A stretch of DNA of 64,000 bases, taken from Streptomyces ficellus (GTDB lineage Bacteria; Actinomycetota; Actinomycetes; Streptomycetales; Streptomycetaceae). The notes under the pieces were generated by a model. It saw only the letters and a list, made by a program, of their open reading frames with translations. It was not told the DNA's origin and did not search any database. The position numbers and the translations under genes are program-made. Below, piece by piece: positions 47,358 to 55,899 of the stretch. The DNA is taken from positions 184,173 to 248,172 of the forward strand of contig NZ_JAUEPL010000004.1 of the NCBI RefSeq assembly GCF_030406405.1. Direction: 5' to 3'. How positions within the stretch are numbered: the first letter of the stretch is position 1; each line of letters begins with the position of its first letter.

Positions 47358-47407
47358 CCCCGGTGGGGGTGCGGTCCGTCCGTCCACGGACCGCACCCCC
47401 ACCGGGG
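47358..47407 (-). terminator. Rho-independent terminator of the cysteine hydrolase gene
   Basis: A perfect 22-bp stem (47358-47379 with 47386-47407) has a six-base loop. On the minus strand it is followed by TTTCTTTAT. It lies 26 bp after the stop of the lipoprotein gene at 47433. Confidence 0.85.
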
Positions 47408-47432
47408 CGAATGAGGGCTTCCGGCGTGCCGG

Positions 47433-48173
47433 TTACGCCAGGTCGGCTACCGTGGGCACCACCACGCCGTACAGGTCGGTGATGGTGGCCAGCGCGCCCT
47501 GGTGCATCTGCTCGGCGGACACCTTGCCGGTGGCGGTGGTCACGCCCCGGGTGGCGGAAGCGTTCGCGACCACGGTCGGCTGGTAGCCCTGGAGGAACGC
47601 CTCCGCCGTGGTGAACTGCACGCACATGTTGGTCATGAACCCGGCGATCACCACGTTCTTGTTCCCGGCCTTCTCCAGCTCCTCGGCCAGGCCGGTGCCG
47701 AGGAACGCGTTCGGCGCCTTCGTCTTAGTGATCACCGGCTCGCCCTCGGCCGGCGCGACCTTGTCGTGAATCTTCCCGATCTCGGCCTTCGTGTCGTACG
47801 GGCTGCCCTCACCGGCGTCGTTCTGGATGTGGATCACCGGGGCACCGGCCTTGCGGGCGGCGGCCAGCAGCTTCGCGCCCTCGTCCAGCGCGGGCTCCCA
47901 GCCGTCCAGCTCCATCACGCCGCGGGTGTAGGTGTTCTGGTAGTCCACCATCACGACGGTCGAGTCCTTCAGCGACGGGGCGGAGTCATTCAGCTTGTTC
48001 AGCTGGCGCAGCGTCGTACGTTCCACGGCGGTGTTCTCCTTCTTCACGGGTGCAGTCTGCCCGGTGGTCGGCTTGGCGCCGGCCGCGTCGGTCCCGGACG
48101 AGCAGGCGGACAGCAGCGCCACACCGGACAGGGCGACTGCTGCGGCGGTGGCGCGGAGTATCGGGGCACGCAT
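47433..48173 (-). CDS. Isochorismatase-like cysteine hydrolase lipoprotein
   Basis: 246 residues. The signal ends VALLSAC with lipidated Cys24. The hydrolase domain has VMVDYQN (Asp77), VITKTKAPNAF (Lys150/152) and FMTNMCVQFTT (Cys184), the complete D-K-C triad. A lipid-anchored, outward-facing member is unusual, since most are cytosolic. Possible substrates are amides or enol ethers. ATG 48173 lies 67 bp from a perfect operator and is divergent from a TetR gene, which most likely represses it. It ends in a strong terminator. Confidence 0.85.
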   Translation of the reverse strand: MRAPILRATAAAVALSGVALLSACSSGTDAAGAKPTTGQTAPVKKENTAVERTTLRQLNKLNDSAPSLKDSTVVMVDYQNTYTRGVMELDGWEPALDEGAKLLAAARKAGAPVIHIQNDAGEGSPYDTKAEIGKIHDKVAPAEGEPVITKTKAPNAFLGTGLAEELEKAGNKNVVIAGFMTNMCVQFTTAEAFLQGYQPTVVANASATRGVTTATGKVSAEQMHQGALATITDLYGVVVPTVADLA

Positions 48174-48239
48174 CGGATGGTCTGCTTCCCTCGGGTACAG
48201 GTGGGCGGGCGCGCCGAACCTTCCGGAACACCCGACGTT

Positions 48240-48270
48240 ATCGATGCTAACACGGTATGTAAGCATCGAT
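48240..48270. promoter_or_regulatory. TetR-type operator between divergent genes
   Basis: ATCGATGCT (48240-48248) and AGCATCGAT (48262-48270) form a perfect 9-bp inverted repeat with 13 bp between. GCTAACAC within it recurs at 48290. It lies between the cysteine hydrolase and TetR genes and is the likely binding site of the TetR protein. Confidence 0.65.
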
Positions 48271-48337
48271 CCATGGAAGTGAGAGAATCGCTAACACACC
48301 CGAGGCGGAAGGCGTAAGCGCGACTACCATCGAGAGC

Positions 48338-48958
48338 ATGCCTACCGCACGAGAGCGCATCCTCGACGCCACCACCACCCTCCTCGCCGACAAAGACGCG
48401 CTCGCCATCTCCACTCGCGACATCTGCGCTGAAGCCCAGGTCGGCATGCCGGAGATCTACCGGCAGTTCGGCGACAAGCAGGGACTGCTCACCGCCGTAG
48501 CCGACCTCGGCTTCCAGAAGTTCCTGGCCAGCAAACGCGCCAACCCCACGACCGACGATCCGGTGGCCGACCTGAAAACCGCCTGGGACAGCCACACCAC
48601 CTTCGCCCTGGCCAACCCTCACCTCTACCGGCTGATGTTCACACCGGCCGGGAGCAGCAAGCCGCACGGCATCAGCGAGGCCCGCGAACTGCTGCACGCG
48701 GCGCTGGGGCGCTGCCTGAACGCGGGGCGACTCCGCCTGCCGATGGAGACCGCAGGGCACGCCATCCTGTCCGCCAACGTCGGCGTCTGCCTCATGGCTC
48801 TGTCCTTCCCCGACCCCTACGCCGACCCATCCGTATCGGCCACCCTGCGCGACACCGTCATCGGCAAAGCCACCGGCGAGGAAGAAGACCCCCGCCTGGG
48901 CACAGCAACCCTGCTCGCCCAGCAGCTTCTTGGCACGCTCACCGGGCAGGGCGAGTAG
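48338..48958 (+). CDS. TetR/AcrR-family regulator
   Basis: 206 residues. The N-terminal HTH is typical: RERILDATTTLLADKDALAI, STRDICAEAQVGMPEIYRQF, GDKQGLLTAVADLGF. The C-terminal ligand domain (TTFALANPHLYRLMFTPAGS and LSANVGVCLMALSFPDPYAD) resembles the TetR_C_33-like group. Divergent from the cysteine hydrolase lipoprotein gene across a perfect inverted repeat; probable local repressor. Confidence 0.88.
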   Translation: MPTARERILDATTTLLADKDALAISTRDICAEAQVGMPEIYRQFGDKQGLLTAVADLGFQKFLASKRANPTTDDPVADLKTAWDSHTTFALANPHLYRLMFTPAGSSKPHGISEARELLHAALGRCLNAGRLRLPMETAGHAILSANVGVCLMALSFPDPYADPSVSATLRDTVIGKATGEEEDPRLGTATLLAQQLLGTLTGQGE

Positions 48959-49018
48959 TCGACAACCCGGGAAACGACGGAAGGGCCCGCACCCCGTGGC
49001 TTCCGTTCTGTGGTCGTC

Positions 49019-49172
49019 GCAACGCCTCGGGCGGACCACCCCGAAACACCGCGAACCGGCCCGTGGCAGACGATCACCTGCCAACGATCACGTCCGAGAG
49101 CAGCACGAGCACGTCAATCTCCACCCACACCAGCGGCACGACCTGCGAATTCAAGATGAAACGATCTCAGTG
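49019..49172 (+). repeat. IS5-type right-end copy B
   Basis: Near-identical reverse complement of 41568-41712, running GGGCGGACCACCCCG to GAATTCAAGATGAAACGATC and TCAGTG. With copy A it encloses 7.6 kb (41.57-49.17 kb) as an inverted pair. The translated trace (CEFKMKRS) matches the tail after the IS5 transposase remnant at 43.2 kb. Confidence 0.65.
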
Positions 49173-49176
49173 GGCT

Positions 49177-49248
49177 CCACTCAGTGGACTCCACCGGGTG
49201 GAGCCCACCGAGTGGAGCCCACTCCACTCAGTGGACTCCACCGAGTGG
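49177..49248. repeat. Five near-palindromic 11-bp units
   Basis: CCACTCAGTGG (49177), CCACCGGGTGG (49191), CCACCGAGTGG (49205), CCACTCAGTGG (49224) and CCACCGAGTGG (49238) follow the pattern CCACYSRGTGG. The steps are 14, 14, 19 and 14 bp. The array directly abuts IS5-type end copy B. Two more units flank copy A at 41523 and 41547. It could be an iteron array, a partition site or a hot spot for this IS. Confidence 0.7.
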
Positions 49249-49279
49249 ACTCCGCTCTGGTGGGCACCGCGACGTCCGG

Positions 49280-49660
49280 CACCGCACCCGGTGCGCACCA
49301 CCCGGCGATGGCCAGCACTCGCGCGCACTTGGTGCACCGCACCCGATGTTCCGCACCGCACCGGTGCGCGCACCGGCGACCGACCCCTTGACCAGGTCGG
49401 CCTGGCGCGTGTCGGCACCCCTTGACCAGGTGTGCCACCCGGCACGTTTCTCCTTGCCACAGCACGTGCGGCCGCCAATCAGGCCGTGGTCAAGGGGGTG
49501 TGTGATACAGGGCCTGCCGCCGCGCGCACCTGGTGCGGTGCGGTGGTGCGCACGGTGCGGTGGATCTGGTCCTGCGGTGGTGCGCACCCGGTGCGCGCGG
49601 TACGCACCACCGCCATCCTCGGCGCGCTACGCGATAGTCAGGCGCACCGGGTGCGCACCG
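49280..49660. repeat. Non-coding block rich in GGTGCGCACC and CCCCTTGACCAGGT repeats
   Basis: GGTGCGCACC-like palindromes and GTGCGG/CCGCAC half-units recur more than ten times between 49290 and 49660. CCCCTTGACCAGGT occurs twice directly (about 49384 and 49419), and a shorter inverted form, GGTCAAGGGGG, lies at about 49489. No plausible protein is encoded. The structure suits a protein-binding array such as a replication or partition locus. Confidence 0.55.
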
Positions 49661-50100
49661 GCCGGTGCGGGGTGAGCATCGAGGGCCTGGCCCACGCCGA
49701 CTGCCTCCAGCTGGCGCAGGACACCGGCGACGGTTTCACCGCACTCTTCCTGGGCAAGGACCTCCCTGACGAAGGCGATGACCACGTAGGCGATTCCTCC
49801 CGCCGCGTTCGACCTGGCCTGCGACGCCCAGTGGCCCAAAGTGGTCACAAGGACCCGCCCGACGGCCGGCAGGGCGAGGGAGTCGTCGCACGGGTCCGGG
49901 TCGGTGCCGCATAGGGCGGTGACGGGGACGATGATTCGCTTGGCGACGTCCACGAGCTGCCAGTGGATTCCTGGATCGGCGCTGGCGAACCCGGCGGCTG
50001 CTTCGGTCTCGCCGGCCTCCACGGCCCGGAGGTAGCTGAAGGCGCTGGGCACCGCGTCCGGCTTCATCGGGGTCAGGCGCACGGTGGGGTTCTGGAACAT
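49627..50100 (-). CDS. Hypothetical protein, 157 aa
   Basis: From ATG 50100 the frame reads SAFSYLRAVEAGETEAAAGF, IHWQLVDVAKRIIVPVTALC and SNAAGGIAYVVIAFVREVLA. It is helical, acidic and lacks a signal peptide. The C-terminus (HPAPAGAHPVRLTIA) runs into the repeat block, so the last 20 residues may not be native. Family unknown. Confidence 0.5.
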   Translation of the reverse strand: MFQNPTVRLTPMKPDAVPSAFSYLRAVEAGETEAAAGFASADPGIHWQLVDVAKRIIVPVTALCGTDPDPCDDSLALPAVGRVLVTTLGHWASQARSNAAGGIAYVVIAFVREVLAQEECGETVAGVLRQLEAVGVGQALDAHPAPAGAHPVRLTIA

Positions 50101-50279
50101 GGACGGCTCCTCACGTACGGGCCGCCCCGCTGATCGTGGGCGGCCTCAGACGTGAGTCTCGGAGTGAGGGCCTGTGGACAGAGTCCGCGCACTCACGGTG
50201 GGCGGGTGTGCCTCGCCGACGCTCGCGTTGCCCCTTGTCCAGCTCCGCTACCTTCGACATCCCGCCCGAACGGGACAGT

Positions 50280-50311
50280 GCCCGGGGGAGGAGAAATCTC
50301 CGTCCCCGGGC
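50280..50311 (-). terminator. Hairpin after the frameshifted gene at 50335
   Basis: GCCCGGGG (50280-50287) pairs with CCCCGGGC (50304-50311), with an inner GGAGA/TCTCC stem. It lies just downstream of the stop at 50335. No U-tract. Confidence 0.5.
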
Positions 50312-50334
50312 GCTATCCCGGATTCCGTCTCGGC

Positions 50335-50758
50335 TCAGGCAGCAGCCGCCCCGTACCGGGCGCGGGTGTCACCGCGGATGTCGGCGAGGAACTGGGACAC
50401 CTGGTCGACCTCCTGCATGCACTCGATCAGGAACGCGGCCGCGGTCCAGGCGGTCTGTCCCCGCGGCCCGCGAGGCACCACCGCTTGAGGTACCGGCCCG
50501 TCACCGTCACCAGCTGCCGCAGAGCGTACGCGGACTCGTAGTCGGCGTGCTCGTCGGGCACGGCGGTGATGTAGTCGGCCAGCAGCAGCGCGCCGAACTC
50601 ACCGATCAGCCGCGCAGCTCCGGCCCGTCGGCGTGGAACTCCTTGAGCGCGGCCTTGTCTTCCTCGCTGCCCTGACCCCGCCAGACCAGCTCCACGTAGT
50701 CGGCGGCCCGCCGGATCTGCTCCGGGGCGAGCTGGGTCTTCGGCGAGGTCGTCTCCAT
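50335..50758 (-). pseudogene. Hypothetical protein, two frameshifts
   Basis: ATG 50758 opens TSPKTQLAPEQIRRAADYVE, LVWRGQGSEEDKAALKEF. The next frame gives LIGEFGALLLADYITAVPDE and YALRQLVTVTGRYLKRW. The last frame gives TAWTAAAFLIECMQEVDQVS then QFLADIRGDTRARYGAAAA before TGA 50335-50337. Joined, they form a single helical protein of about 140 residues. I recognise no family. Two indels break it. Confidence 0.5.
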
Positions 50759-51027
50759 GACGGCTCCCTGCCTGTTCGCTGGCCGGGCACCTGCTGCGCC
50801 CGGCTTGGTGATCAGAGCTTCGCCGGGCGGCCCGTGATGCCATTCACGGACCAACCGTGTGGGCAAGAGCCTGTCATGGGACATACCGGGCACCGCTGGG
50901 AGGTTCGGGTCAGACGGCGGTCACGGGGGGCTTCCTCACGGTGGCCCCGGCCCTCGCGCACATCAGCGTGCGGGCCGGACGACCGCCGACCCGGCCGAGT
51001 GAGTACGGCCGGAGGAACGAGGACACC

Positions 51028-51549
51028 GTGCCCGACCTCATGCCCGACCTCGCTCACGAGCACCGCACCGCCCGAGACCACTGGCCCTCCGAGGATGTCG
51101 ACCAGGCCCCGCAGGCCCCCTCCGCAGACCCCTCCACCACCCCCTCCGCGCCCCGTCATCAGGGGCCGGGCGTTGTCGCAGGTCAGCCCCGTCGGTCAGG
51201 GGGCCGGCGCAGGTCCGCCAACCCTCATGTCCAAAGGCGTCCTGCTCATAGGAAGAACTCGACCGAGCCCAGGCGGAGGGAACTGCTGCAAGCACTGGGC
51301 ATCTTCCAGAGGGCGACGCCCGATCAGCTGTGGAAGCTGACCCGCCCGGACAACCGGCACGACAAGCTCACTCGGGACAACCTCCTGGATCTGGAGGACC
51401 ACCAGCTGGTGAGGATCGAGTCGGTCCAGGACGACCAGCGGCAGGTATGGGTGCTCACCGCCCGAGGTCACCGCGAGACGAAGAAGCTGCTGGAGCCGAA
51501 AGGCATACGGATCTCGGCGCTGCGCAAGCAGGGAGCCTCTGGCGTGTGA
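51028..51549 (+). CDS. Replication-relaxation family protein, 3'-truncated
   Basis: From GTG 51028 (RBS GGAGGAACGAGG) a Pro-rich leader is followed by a winged helix: RRELLQALGIFQRATPDQLW, KLTRPDNRHDKLTRDNLLDL and RIESVQDDQRQVWVLTARGH. This is the Replic_Relax family found on actinomycete plasmids and integrative elements. The protein ends five bases before the ISL3 terminal repeat and lacks its C-terminal half, so the insertion truncated it. Confidence 0.7.
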   Translation: MPDLMPDLAHEHRTARDHWPSEDVDQAPQAPSADPSTTPSAPRHQGPGVVAGQPRRSGGRRRSANPHVQRRPAHRKNSTEPRRRELLQALGIFQRATPDQLWKLTRPDNRHDKLTRDNLLDLEDHQLVRIESVQDDQRQVWVLTARGHRETKKLLEPKGIRISALRKQGASGV

Positions 51550-51654
51550 GGAATGTTCACGAGATCGGGTTCTGGCTCAACTTGTGTGAAGCGGCCACTC
51601 TCGGTGACGGCTGAGCATCTCCGGGCGGCACCCGAAGTCGCCCGAGAATGAGCC

Positions 51655-53079
51655 GTGTCCGAGGCGGTTGGGCTGACAGTTCGGGCCGTGGAAGAGGTCG
51701 TGCTCCAGTTGCGAGTTCGCCGGTTTGCTTGCCGCAACACCGCGTGTCCGCGCCCGACCTTCGTGGAGCAGATAGCCGGCTTGGCCCGCAGGTATGGCCA
51801 GCGCACCGAGCGGCTGCGCTCGACCCTGGCCACGGTCGGTCTCGCCCTGGCAGGCCGGGCCGGTGCTCGCCTCGCCTCCGTCCCCGGTGTGTCCGTCAGC
51901 CGGAGCACGGTCTTACGCCTGGTCGACGCGCTACCCGAGCCGGAGGTGCCAGCACCGCGTGTGGTTGGCGTCGATGAGTACGCCACCCGCAAGGGCCGCC
52001 ACTACGGCACCGTCCTGGTGGACGTCGAAACTCGCCGTCCTATCGATCTGCTCCCATACAGGGAGGTGTCGAGCCTGGCCGCTTGGCTCGCTCAGCGGCC
52101 AGGTGTCGAAGTCGTCTGCCGAGACCGCGCGCCGTCTTCGCCGAGGGCGCCGCGACCGGAGCACCACAGGCGGTGCAGGTCGCGGACCGGTGGCATCTCT
52201 GGCACAACCTGACTGAAGCCACCGAGCGGAGCGTTGCCCAGCACCGCCGCTGCCTGCGCGTCCTGGCGCCCGCGGCAGCTCAGCCCGAACCCGAGGCCGT
52301 CCCGGCCGCGGACCCGTCCGCTACGCCGTGGCCGCGAGGACACTGGTTCGCAGACCGGACCCGGGCCCGGCACGCCGCCGATCACACCTTACTGGAGGCA
52401 GCACACAGTCGGCGCTCGGTCCAGCGGCAGCTCGGTATGACCTATCGAACCGTCAAGCAGTTGGCCGACGCAGAGACACCGGAGGAGCTGTTCACCGGTC
52501 AGTGGCAGAACCGGTCCTCCGTCCTGGACGACATCAAGCCCTACCTGGACGACCGGTGGAGTGAGGGCTGCACCAACGCGTGGAAGCTGTAGGAGGAGAT
52601 CGTGCCGCTCGGCTACAAGGGCAGTTACCAGCGCGTGCGCGCCTACGTGCACGACAAGCGCACCTCACCCGGCCGGTGACCGCCCGTCCGCCCTCGCCCC
52701 GGGCCGTCGCCGGATGGATCCCCGCCGCCCGGAAACCCTCACCGAGTCCGAGCAGCTCCAGCTCAAGGTTGTCCAGACGCACTGCCCCGAACCGGACGCA
52801 CTCACCCGGCACGTCCGGTCCTTCGCGTCGATGCTGGTCGAGCGCCAAGGCGAACGTCTGCCGGAATGGCTCGCTGCCGTCCGACAAGATGACCTGCCCA
52901 GCCTCCACACCCTTGCCGCCGGAATCGACCGTGACCGGGACGCCGTCATCGCCGGCCTGACCCTGCCCTGGAACTCGGGTGTCGCCGAAGGCCATATCAA
53001 CCGGATCAAGATGCTCAAGCGCCAAATGTTCGGTCGTGCCGGCTTCCGACTTCTCCGGCAACGAGTCCTGCTGGCGTGA
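51655..53079 (+). pseudogene. ISL3-family transposase, broken
   Basis: Pieces in order are [40 protein letters not shown] (catalytic Asp), then in another frame [20 protein letters not shown]. Next come QLGMTYRTVKQLADAE and YLDDRWSEGCTNAWKL, followed by TAG where Trp is expected, then GYKGSYQRVRAYVHDKRTSP. The end reads LPWNSGVAEGHINRIKMLKR with the catalytic Glu. The N-terminal zinc-binding part is missing. At least two frameshifts and one nonsense codon inactivate it. Confidence 0.75.
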
Positions 53080-53171
53080 GCTGGCCTGCAGCTCGTGCGG
53101 CCGTGCCACTGTCAGTGGCCCGGCCTACTCTGCGGGCGACACAGGACCCGTGACGATAACAGGAGTTCCCC

Positions 53172-53735
53172 TTGACGACCCTTCCCGATCGGCCGCATAC
53201 CGCGCTGCTCGTCATCGACGTCCAGAACGGGGTGGTGGAAGGCGCCCATGATCGTGATGGCGTGATCGCGAACATCAACATACTGGTGGGCAAGGCGCGC
53301 GCTGAGGACGTGCCCGTGGTCTGGGTGCAGCATTCCGACGACGGTCTCGAGCGGGACAGCAAGCCCTGGCAGTACGTGTCGGAGTTGGTTCGCCGAGATG
53401 CGGAGCCTCTTGTCCACAAGACCTACGGTGACTCGTTTGAGGGCACTGCGTTGGAGGCGCTGCTCGCCGAGCGTGGGGTGGGCCAGCTCGTCGTGACGGG
53501 TGCCCAGAGCGACGGGTGCATCCGCGCGACTCTTCACGGGGCCTTCGTCCGCGGGTACGACGTGACGCTGGTCAGCGACGCGCATACGACGCAGGACCTC
53601 AGCGAGTACGGCGCGCCAGCCCCACACCAGGTGATCGCGCACACCAACCTCTACTGGCAGTGGCAAGGCGCACCCGGACGCCGCGCAAAGACCGTCGCCA
53701 CAGCAGAGGTGACGTTCACGGCGGACGCGAGCTGA
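53172..53735 (+). CDS. Isochorismatase-family cysteine hydrolase
   Basis: 187 residues from TTG 53172 after AGGAG. The catalytic triad is complete: VIDVQNG (Asp16), VHKTYGDSF (Lys83) and AQSDGCIRAT (Cys116). It is cytosolic and of normal length for the family, which hydrolyses amides such as nicotinamide or N-carbamoyl compounds. It sits inside the ISL3-type element between the transposase and the right terminal repeat, so it probably moved with it. A second, lipid-anchored family member lies at 47433. Confidence 0.88.
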   Translation: MTTLPDRPHTALLVIDVQNGVVEGAHDRDGVIANINILVGKARAEDVPVVWVQHSDDGLERDSKPWQYVSELVRRDAEPLVHKTYGDSFEGTALEALLAERGVGQLVVTGAQSDGCIRATLHGAFVRGYDVTLVSDAHTTQDLSEYGAPAPHQVIAHTNLYWQWQGAPGRRAKTVATAEVTFTADAS

Positions 53736-53924
53736 CCCGTTCCGGATCAGAGTCTGTTCCGCACGCTCTCTCCGGGCAGCTTCCTCAGTGGTCACTCGGC
53801 GTGCACCTACCACAGAAGTTGGACCAGAACCGGGACTCGTGAACAAACCCATGCCTGGCTGGGCAGTCCAGGGACAGTGGCGAGGGGGCTTGCAGGTGCT
53901 GATGGACCGGCGTTACGCGCCCTG

Positions 53925-54510
53925 TTACGTAGCGACCTGGAGAGACATCGTCGACCACGAGCCCTTTCCAGCCCTCGTGTAGTAGAAGGTGGCACCGTAA
54001 CCACCCTCTCCTGCGTTGGGCAGCATCGTGTCGGCAGGCGCATCGTCGGCGACCTTCATGTTCACCTGCCACTGCACGGTCTCTCCCACAGAGGGCGACG
54101 ATGCCCTTGTTGTCGGAGGTGCACTTCAGGATCGTGCTCCCGTCGGGGCCGCCCGCGTCGTCTCCGCGGCAGGACCAGCCGCCGGGCGCGCCGTCGACCG
54201 GGGTGAGCGTGGTGTCAGTGAACCTGCTGTAGTGCGGGGCCCGAAGCTCCATGTACATGCGCCCGTCGTTCGTCGCGTCGACCGTGCCGGCATTGCGCAG
54301 CCCGACCGTGGCGGTGAGTCACATCCCGGGGGCGATGTGACTCACCGCTGGGGCGTCCTCCAGCACCGCACCCGGTTCGACGGCCATCGACGGCTGGCTC
54401 ACCAGCGCAGAGCCCGCCATCAATGCCCCGACGCACCACTTCGACATCCTCCGCACCCCCGACGCATGCCCCTTCGCCAGGCCGCCAGCGAGTCCCCGCA
54501 CCTTGGTCAT
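53925..54510 (-). pseudogene. Secreted protein with in-frame stop and frameshift
   Basis: From ATG 54510 the frame reads MSKWCVGALMAGSALVSQPS then EDAPAVSHIAPGM, a signal-peptide region, and meets a TGA. It goes on TATVGLRNAGTVDATNDGRM, YMELRAPHYSRFTDTTLTPV and GWSCRGDDAGG. After a shift near 54110 it reads ETVQWQVNMKVADDAPADTM and YGATFYYTRAGKGSWSTMSL. The repeat-like beta structure suggests a cell-surface or spore-coat protein. One nonsense codon plus one indel inactivate it. Confidence 0.5.
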
Positions 54511-54609
54511 CTCTACCTCTTCTGCCGCCGCCCGCCGAAACGCGGGCCTGGATACGAACGCGTCGCCCCAACGTCCAGGGCAACGCCGACCGTCTAACGC
54601 AAGAGCGGC

Positions 54610-54880
54610 AAGATCGGTATTGCCGCCAGCCGTGGGGCGCGGGGCTGGCTGCGGCACTGGTACGTGAACTTCGAGCACCTCACCCGCCGTACGACGGGCG
54701 GCTTCGACACCTTCGCGTGGACCTGGTGATCATGCCCGACCTCGCCCGCTGGGAGTGGAAGGGCGAGCGCGTACGCCCATGTACGTCGGCTCGGCATCTC
54801 CGGGCTCGGCGGCGACGCCGGTCATGATCTGCTCCCCTCCAGGCGGGCACGAGCGGCCGCGGCCGAGCGGACCGTACGAG
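54610..54880 (+). pseudogene. DUF402-family protein fragment
   Basis: WYVNFEHLTRRTTGGFDTFA in one frame is followed by DLVIMPDLARWEWKGE in the next and YAHVRRLGISGLGGDA after that. This is the C-terminal half of a DUF402 (nucleoside phosphatase-like) protein with the VIMPDL metal region. The N-terminus is missing and two indels are present. Confidence 0.5.
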
Positions 54881-54939
54881 CACCGGGACGCAGGCGGCTT
54901 CGTGCATCTCTGGGAACAGCGTTGTCGGTGGGTTTCTTT

Positions 54940-54958
54940 GGGGGGGGGAGGGGGGGGG
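54940..54958. repeat. Poly-G tract
   Basis: Nine G, one A, nine G (54940-54958) stand between the DUF402 fragment and the ArsR gene. The tract could form a G-quadruplex, or be a slippage or sequencing-error site. Confidence 0.8.
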
Positions 54959-55053
54959 AGTTGGCGATCAACCGGCCCGTGAATATCGAGGAGAAATAAC
55001 GGCAGTGCCGTGGGAAAACTGTCTCGGGCACCGAACGTGTCGACCTGCCCGCT

Positions 55054-55833
55054 CTACAGCTGCCCGGGGGCAGCCCCGCTGTCCGTCGACGCCCCGGCCT
55101 GCGCCGCTGAACAGGCGAGCACATCGTCGGTGAGGCCGAGCCGTGTGCGCAGCGCGGTATGACCCGCATCGGTCACGGTGACCATCCGGGTCGTGCTCCG
55201 GTGCACCAGCCAGGATGAGTCCAGCGCGTGTCGGAAGAGCGCCGCGCCCACTGCGCCGGCCAGGTGCGGGCGCTGTTCCGTCCAGTCCAGGCACGTACGG
55301 ACATGGGGTCGCCAGGAGGCGTCCGGGCGGTCGTCGGCGATACCGAGCTTGCGCAGCCAGTCCCGGCCCGCCGCGGTGAGGGCCGGCCCGTAATCCCCGG
55401 CCAGCAGCCCGCGCTCGGTCATCGCGTCGGTGATCGCCACGGCCAGCGCGCCCGCGAGATGGTCGTAACAGATACGGGCGTGCGCCAGGGCGCGGCGGCG
55501 GTTGGAATCAGTCAGCGAGCGCACCGGGACCGGCCGCGACGGGGCCCGGGCGGCCAGGTTCTCGATCATTTCGGCGGTGTCCGCGGTCGCCAGCCGCAGC
55601 AGCCGATTCCGCCCCTGCCGCTCCTCGGCAAGGATGCCGCCCCGCACCAGCCGATCGAGGTGCGCGCTGGCGGTGGACTGTGCGACGCCCGCGGTGCGTG
55701 CTAGCTCCGACGCGGTCCAGGCACGGCCGTCAAGCAACGCCAGACAGAACGCGGCGCGAGTACGGTCCGCCAGTAGCCCCGCGAACCCGGCGAGGTCGGG
55801 GCCGTCTGCATAGGTTCCGTGGAAGCTGGTCAC
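55054..55833 (-). CDS. ArsR-type winged-helix regulator
   Basis: 259 residues. The N-terminal winged helix shows LLADRTRAAFCLALLDGRAW, TASELARTAGVAQSTASAHL and DRLVRGGILAEERQGRNRLL. The long C-terminal part (ALAHARICYDHLAGALAVAI, then DYGPALTAAGRDWLRKLGI) is the extended domain of this ArsR subgroup and usually precedes a flavin reductase. Divergent from the flavin reductase gene at 55900 across a palindrome; probably its repressor. Confidence 0.85.
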   Translation of the reverse strand: MTSFHGTYADGPDLAGFAGLLADRTRAAFCLALLDGRAWTASELARTAGVAQSTASAHLDRLVRGGILAEERQGRNRLLRLATADTAEMIENLAARAPSRPVPVRSLTDSNRRRALAHARICYDHLAGALAVAITDAMTERGLLAGDYGPALTAAGRDWLRKLGIADDRPDASWRPHVRTCLDWTEQRPHLAGAVGAALFRHALDSSWLVHRSTTRMVTVTDAGHTALRTRLGLTDDVLACSAAQAGASTDSGAAPGQL

Positions 55834-55872
55834 CCCTACAGTCTCGCCCGGCGACAGTTCGGCCGCCGACGA

Positions 55873-55886
55873 AGGGTCCGGACCCT
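55873..55886. promoter_or_regulatory. 14-bp palindrome in divergent promoter
   Basis: AGGGTCCGGACCCT is perfectly self-complementary and lies between the ArsR-type gene and the flavin reductase gene, 14 bp before the latter's ATG. Likely operator. Confidence 0.55.
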
Positions 55887-55899
55887 AGGGTTGCAGTCC

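Larger units (their letters stand above)
51555..53844. mobile_element. ISL3-type element with a passenger cysteine hydrolase
   Basis: The left end GTTCACGAGATCGGGTTCTG... (51555-51588) and the complement of 53811-53844 match at 28 of 34 bases. Inside are a broken ISL3-type transposase (51655-53079) and an intact isochorismatase-like gene (53172-53735). No 8-bp target duplication is seen, so the flanks have been rearranged since insertion. Another solo end lies at 14081. Confidence 0.7.

Noticed and set aside
49170..49680. CRISPR array in the repeat-rich block
   Set aside because: Units are only 10-14 bp, partly palindromic and with short irregular steps. There are no 28-37-bp repeats with unique spacers, and no cas genes.
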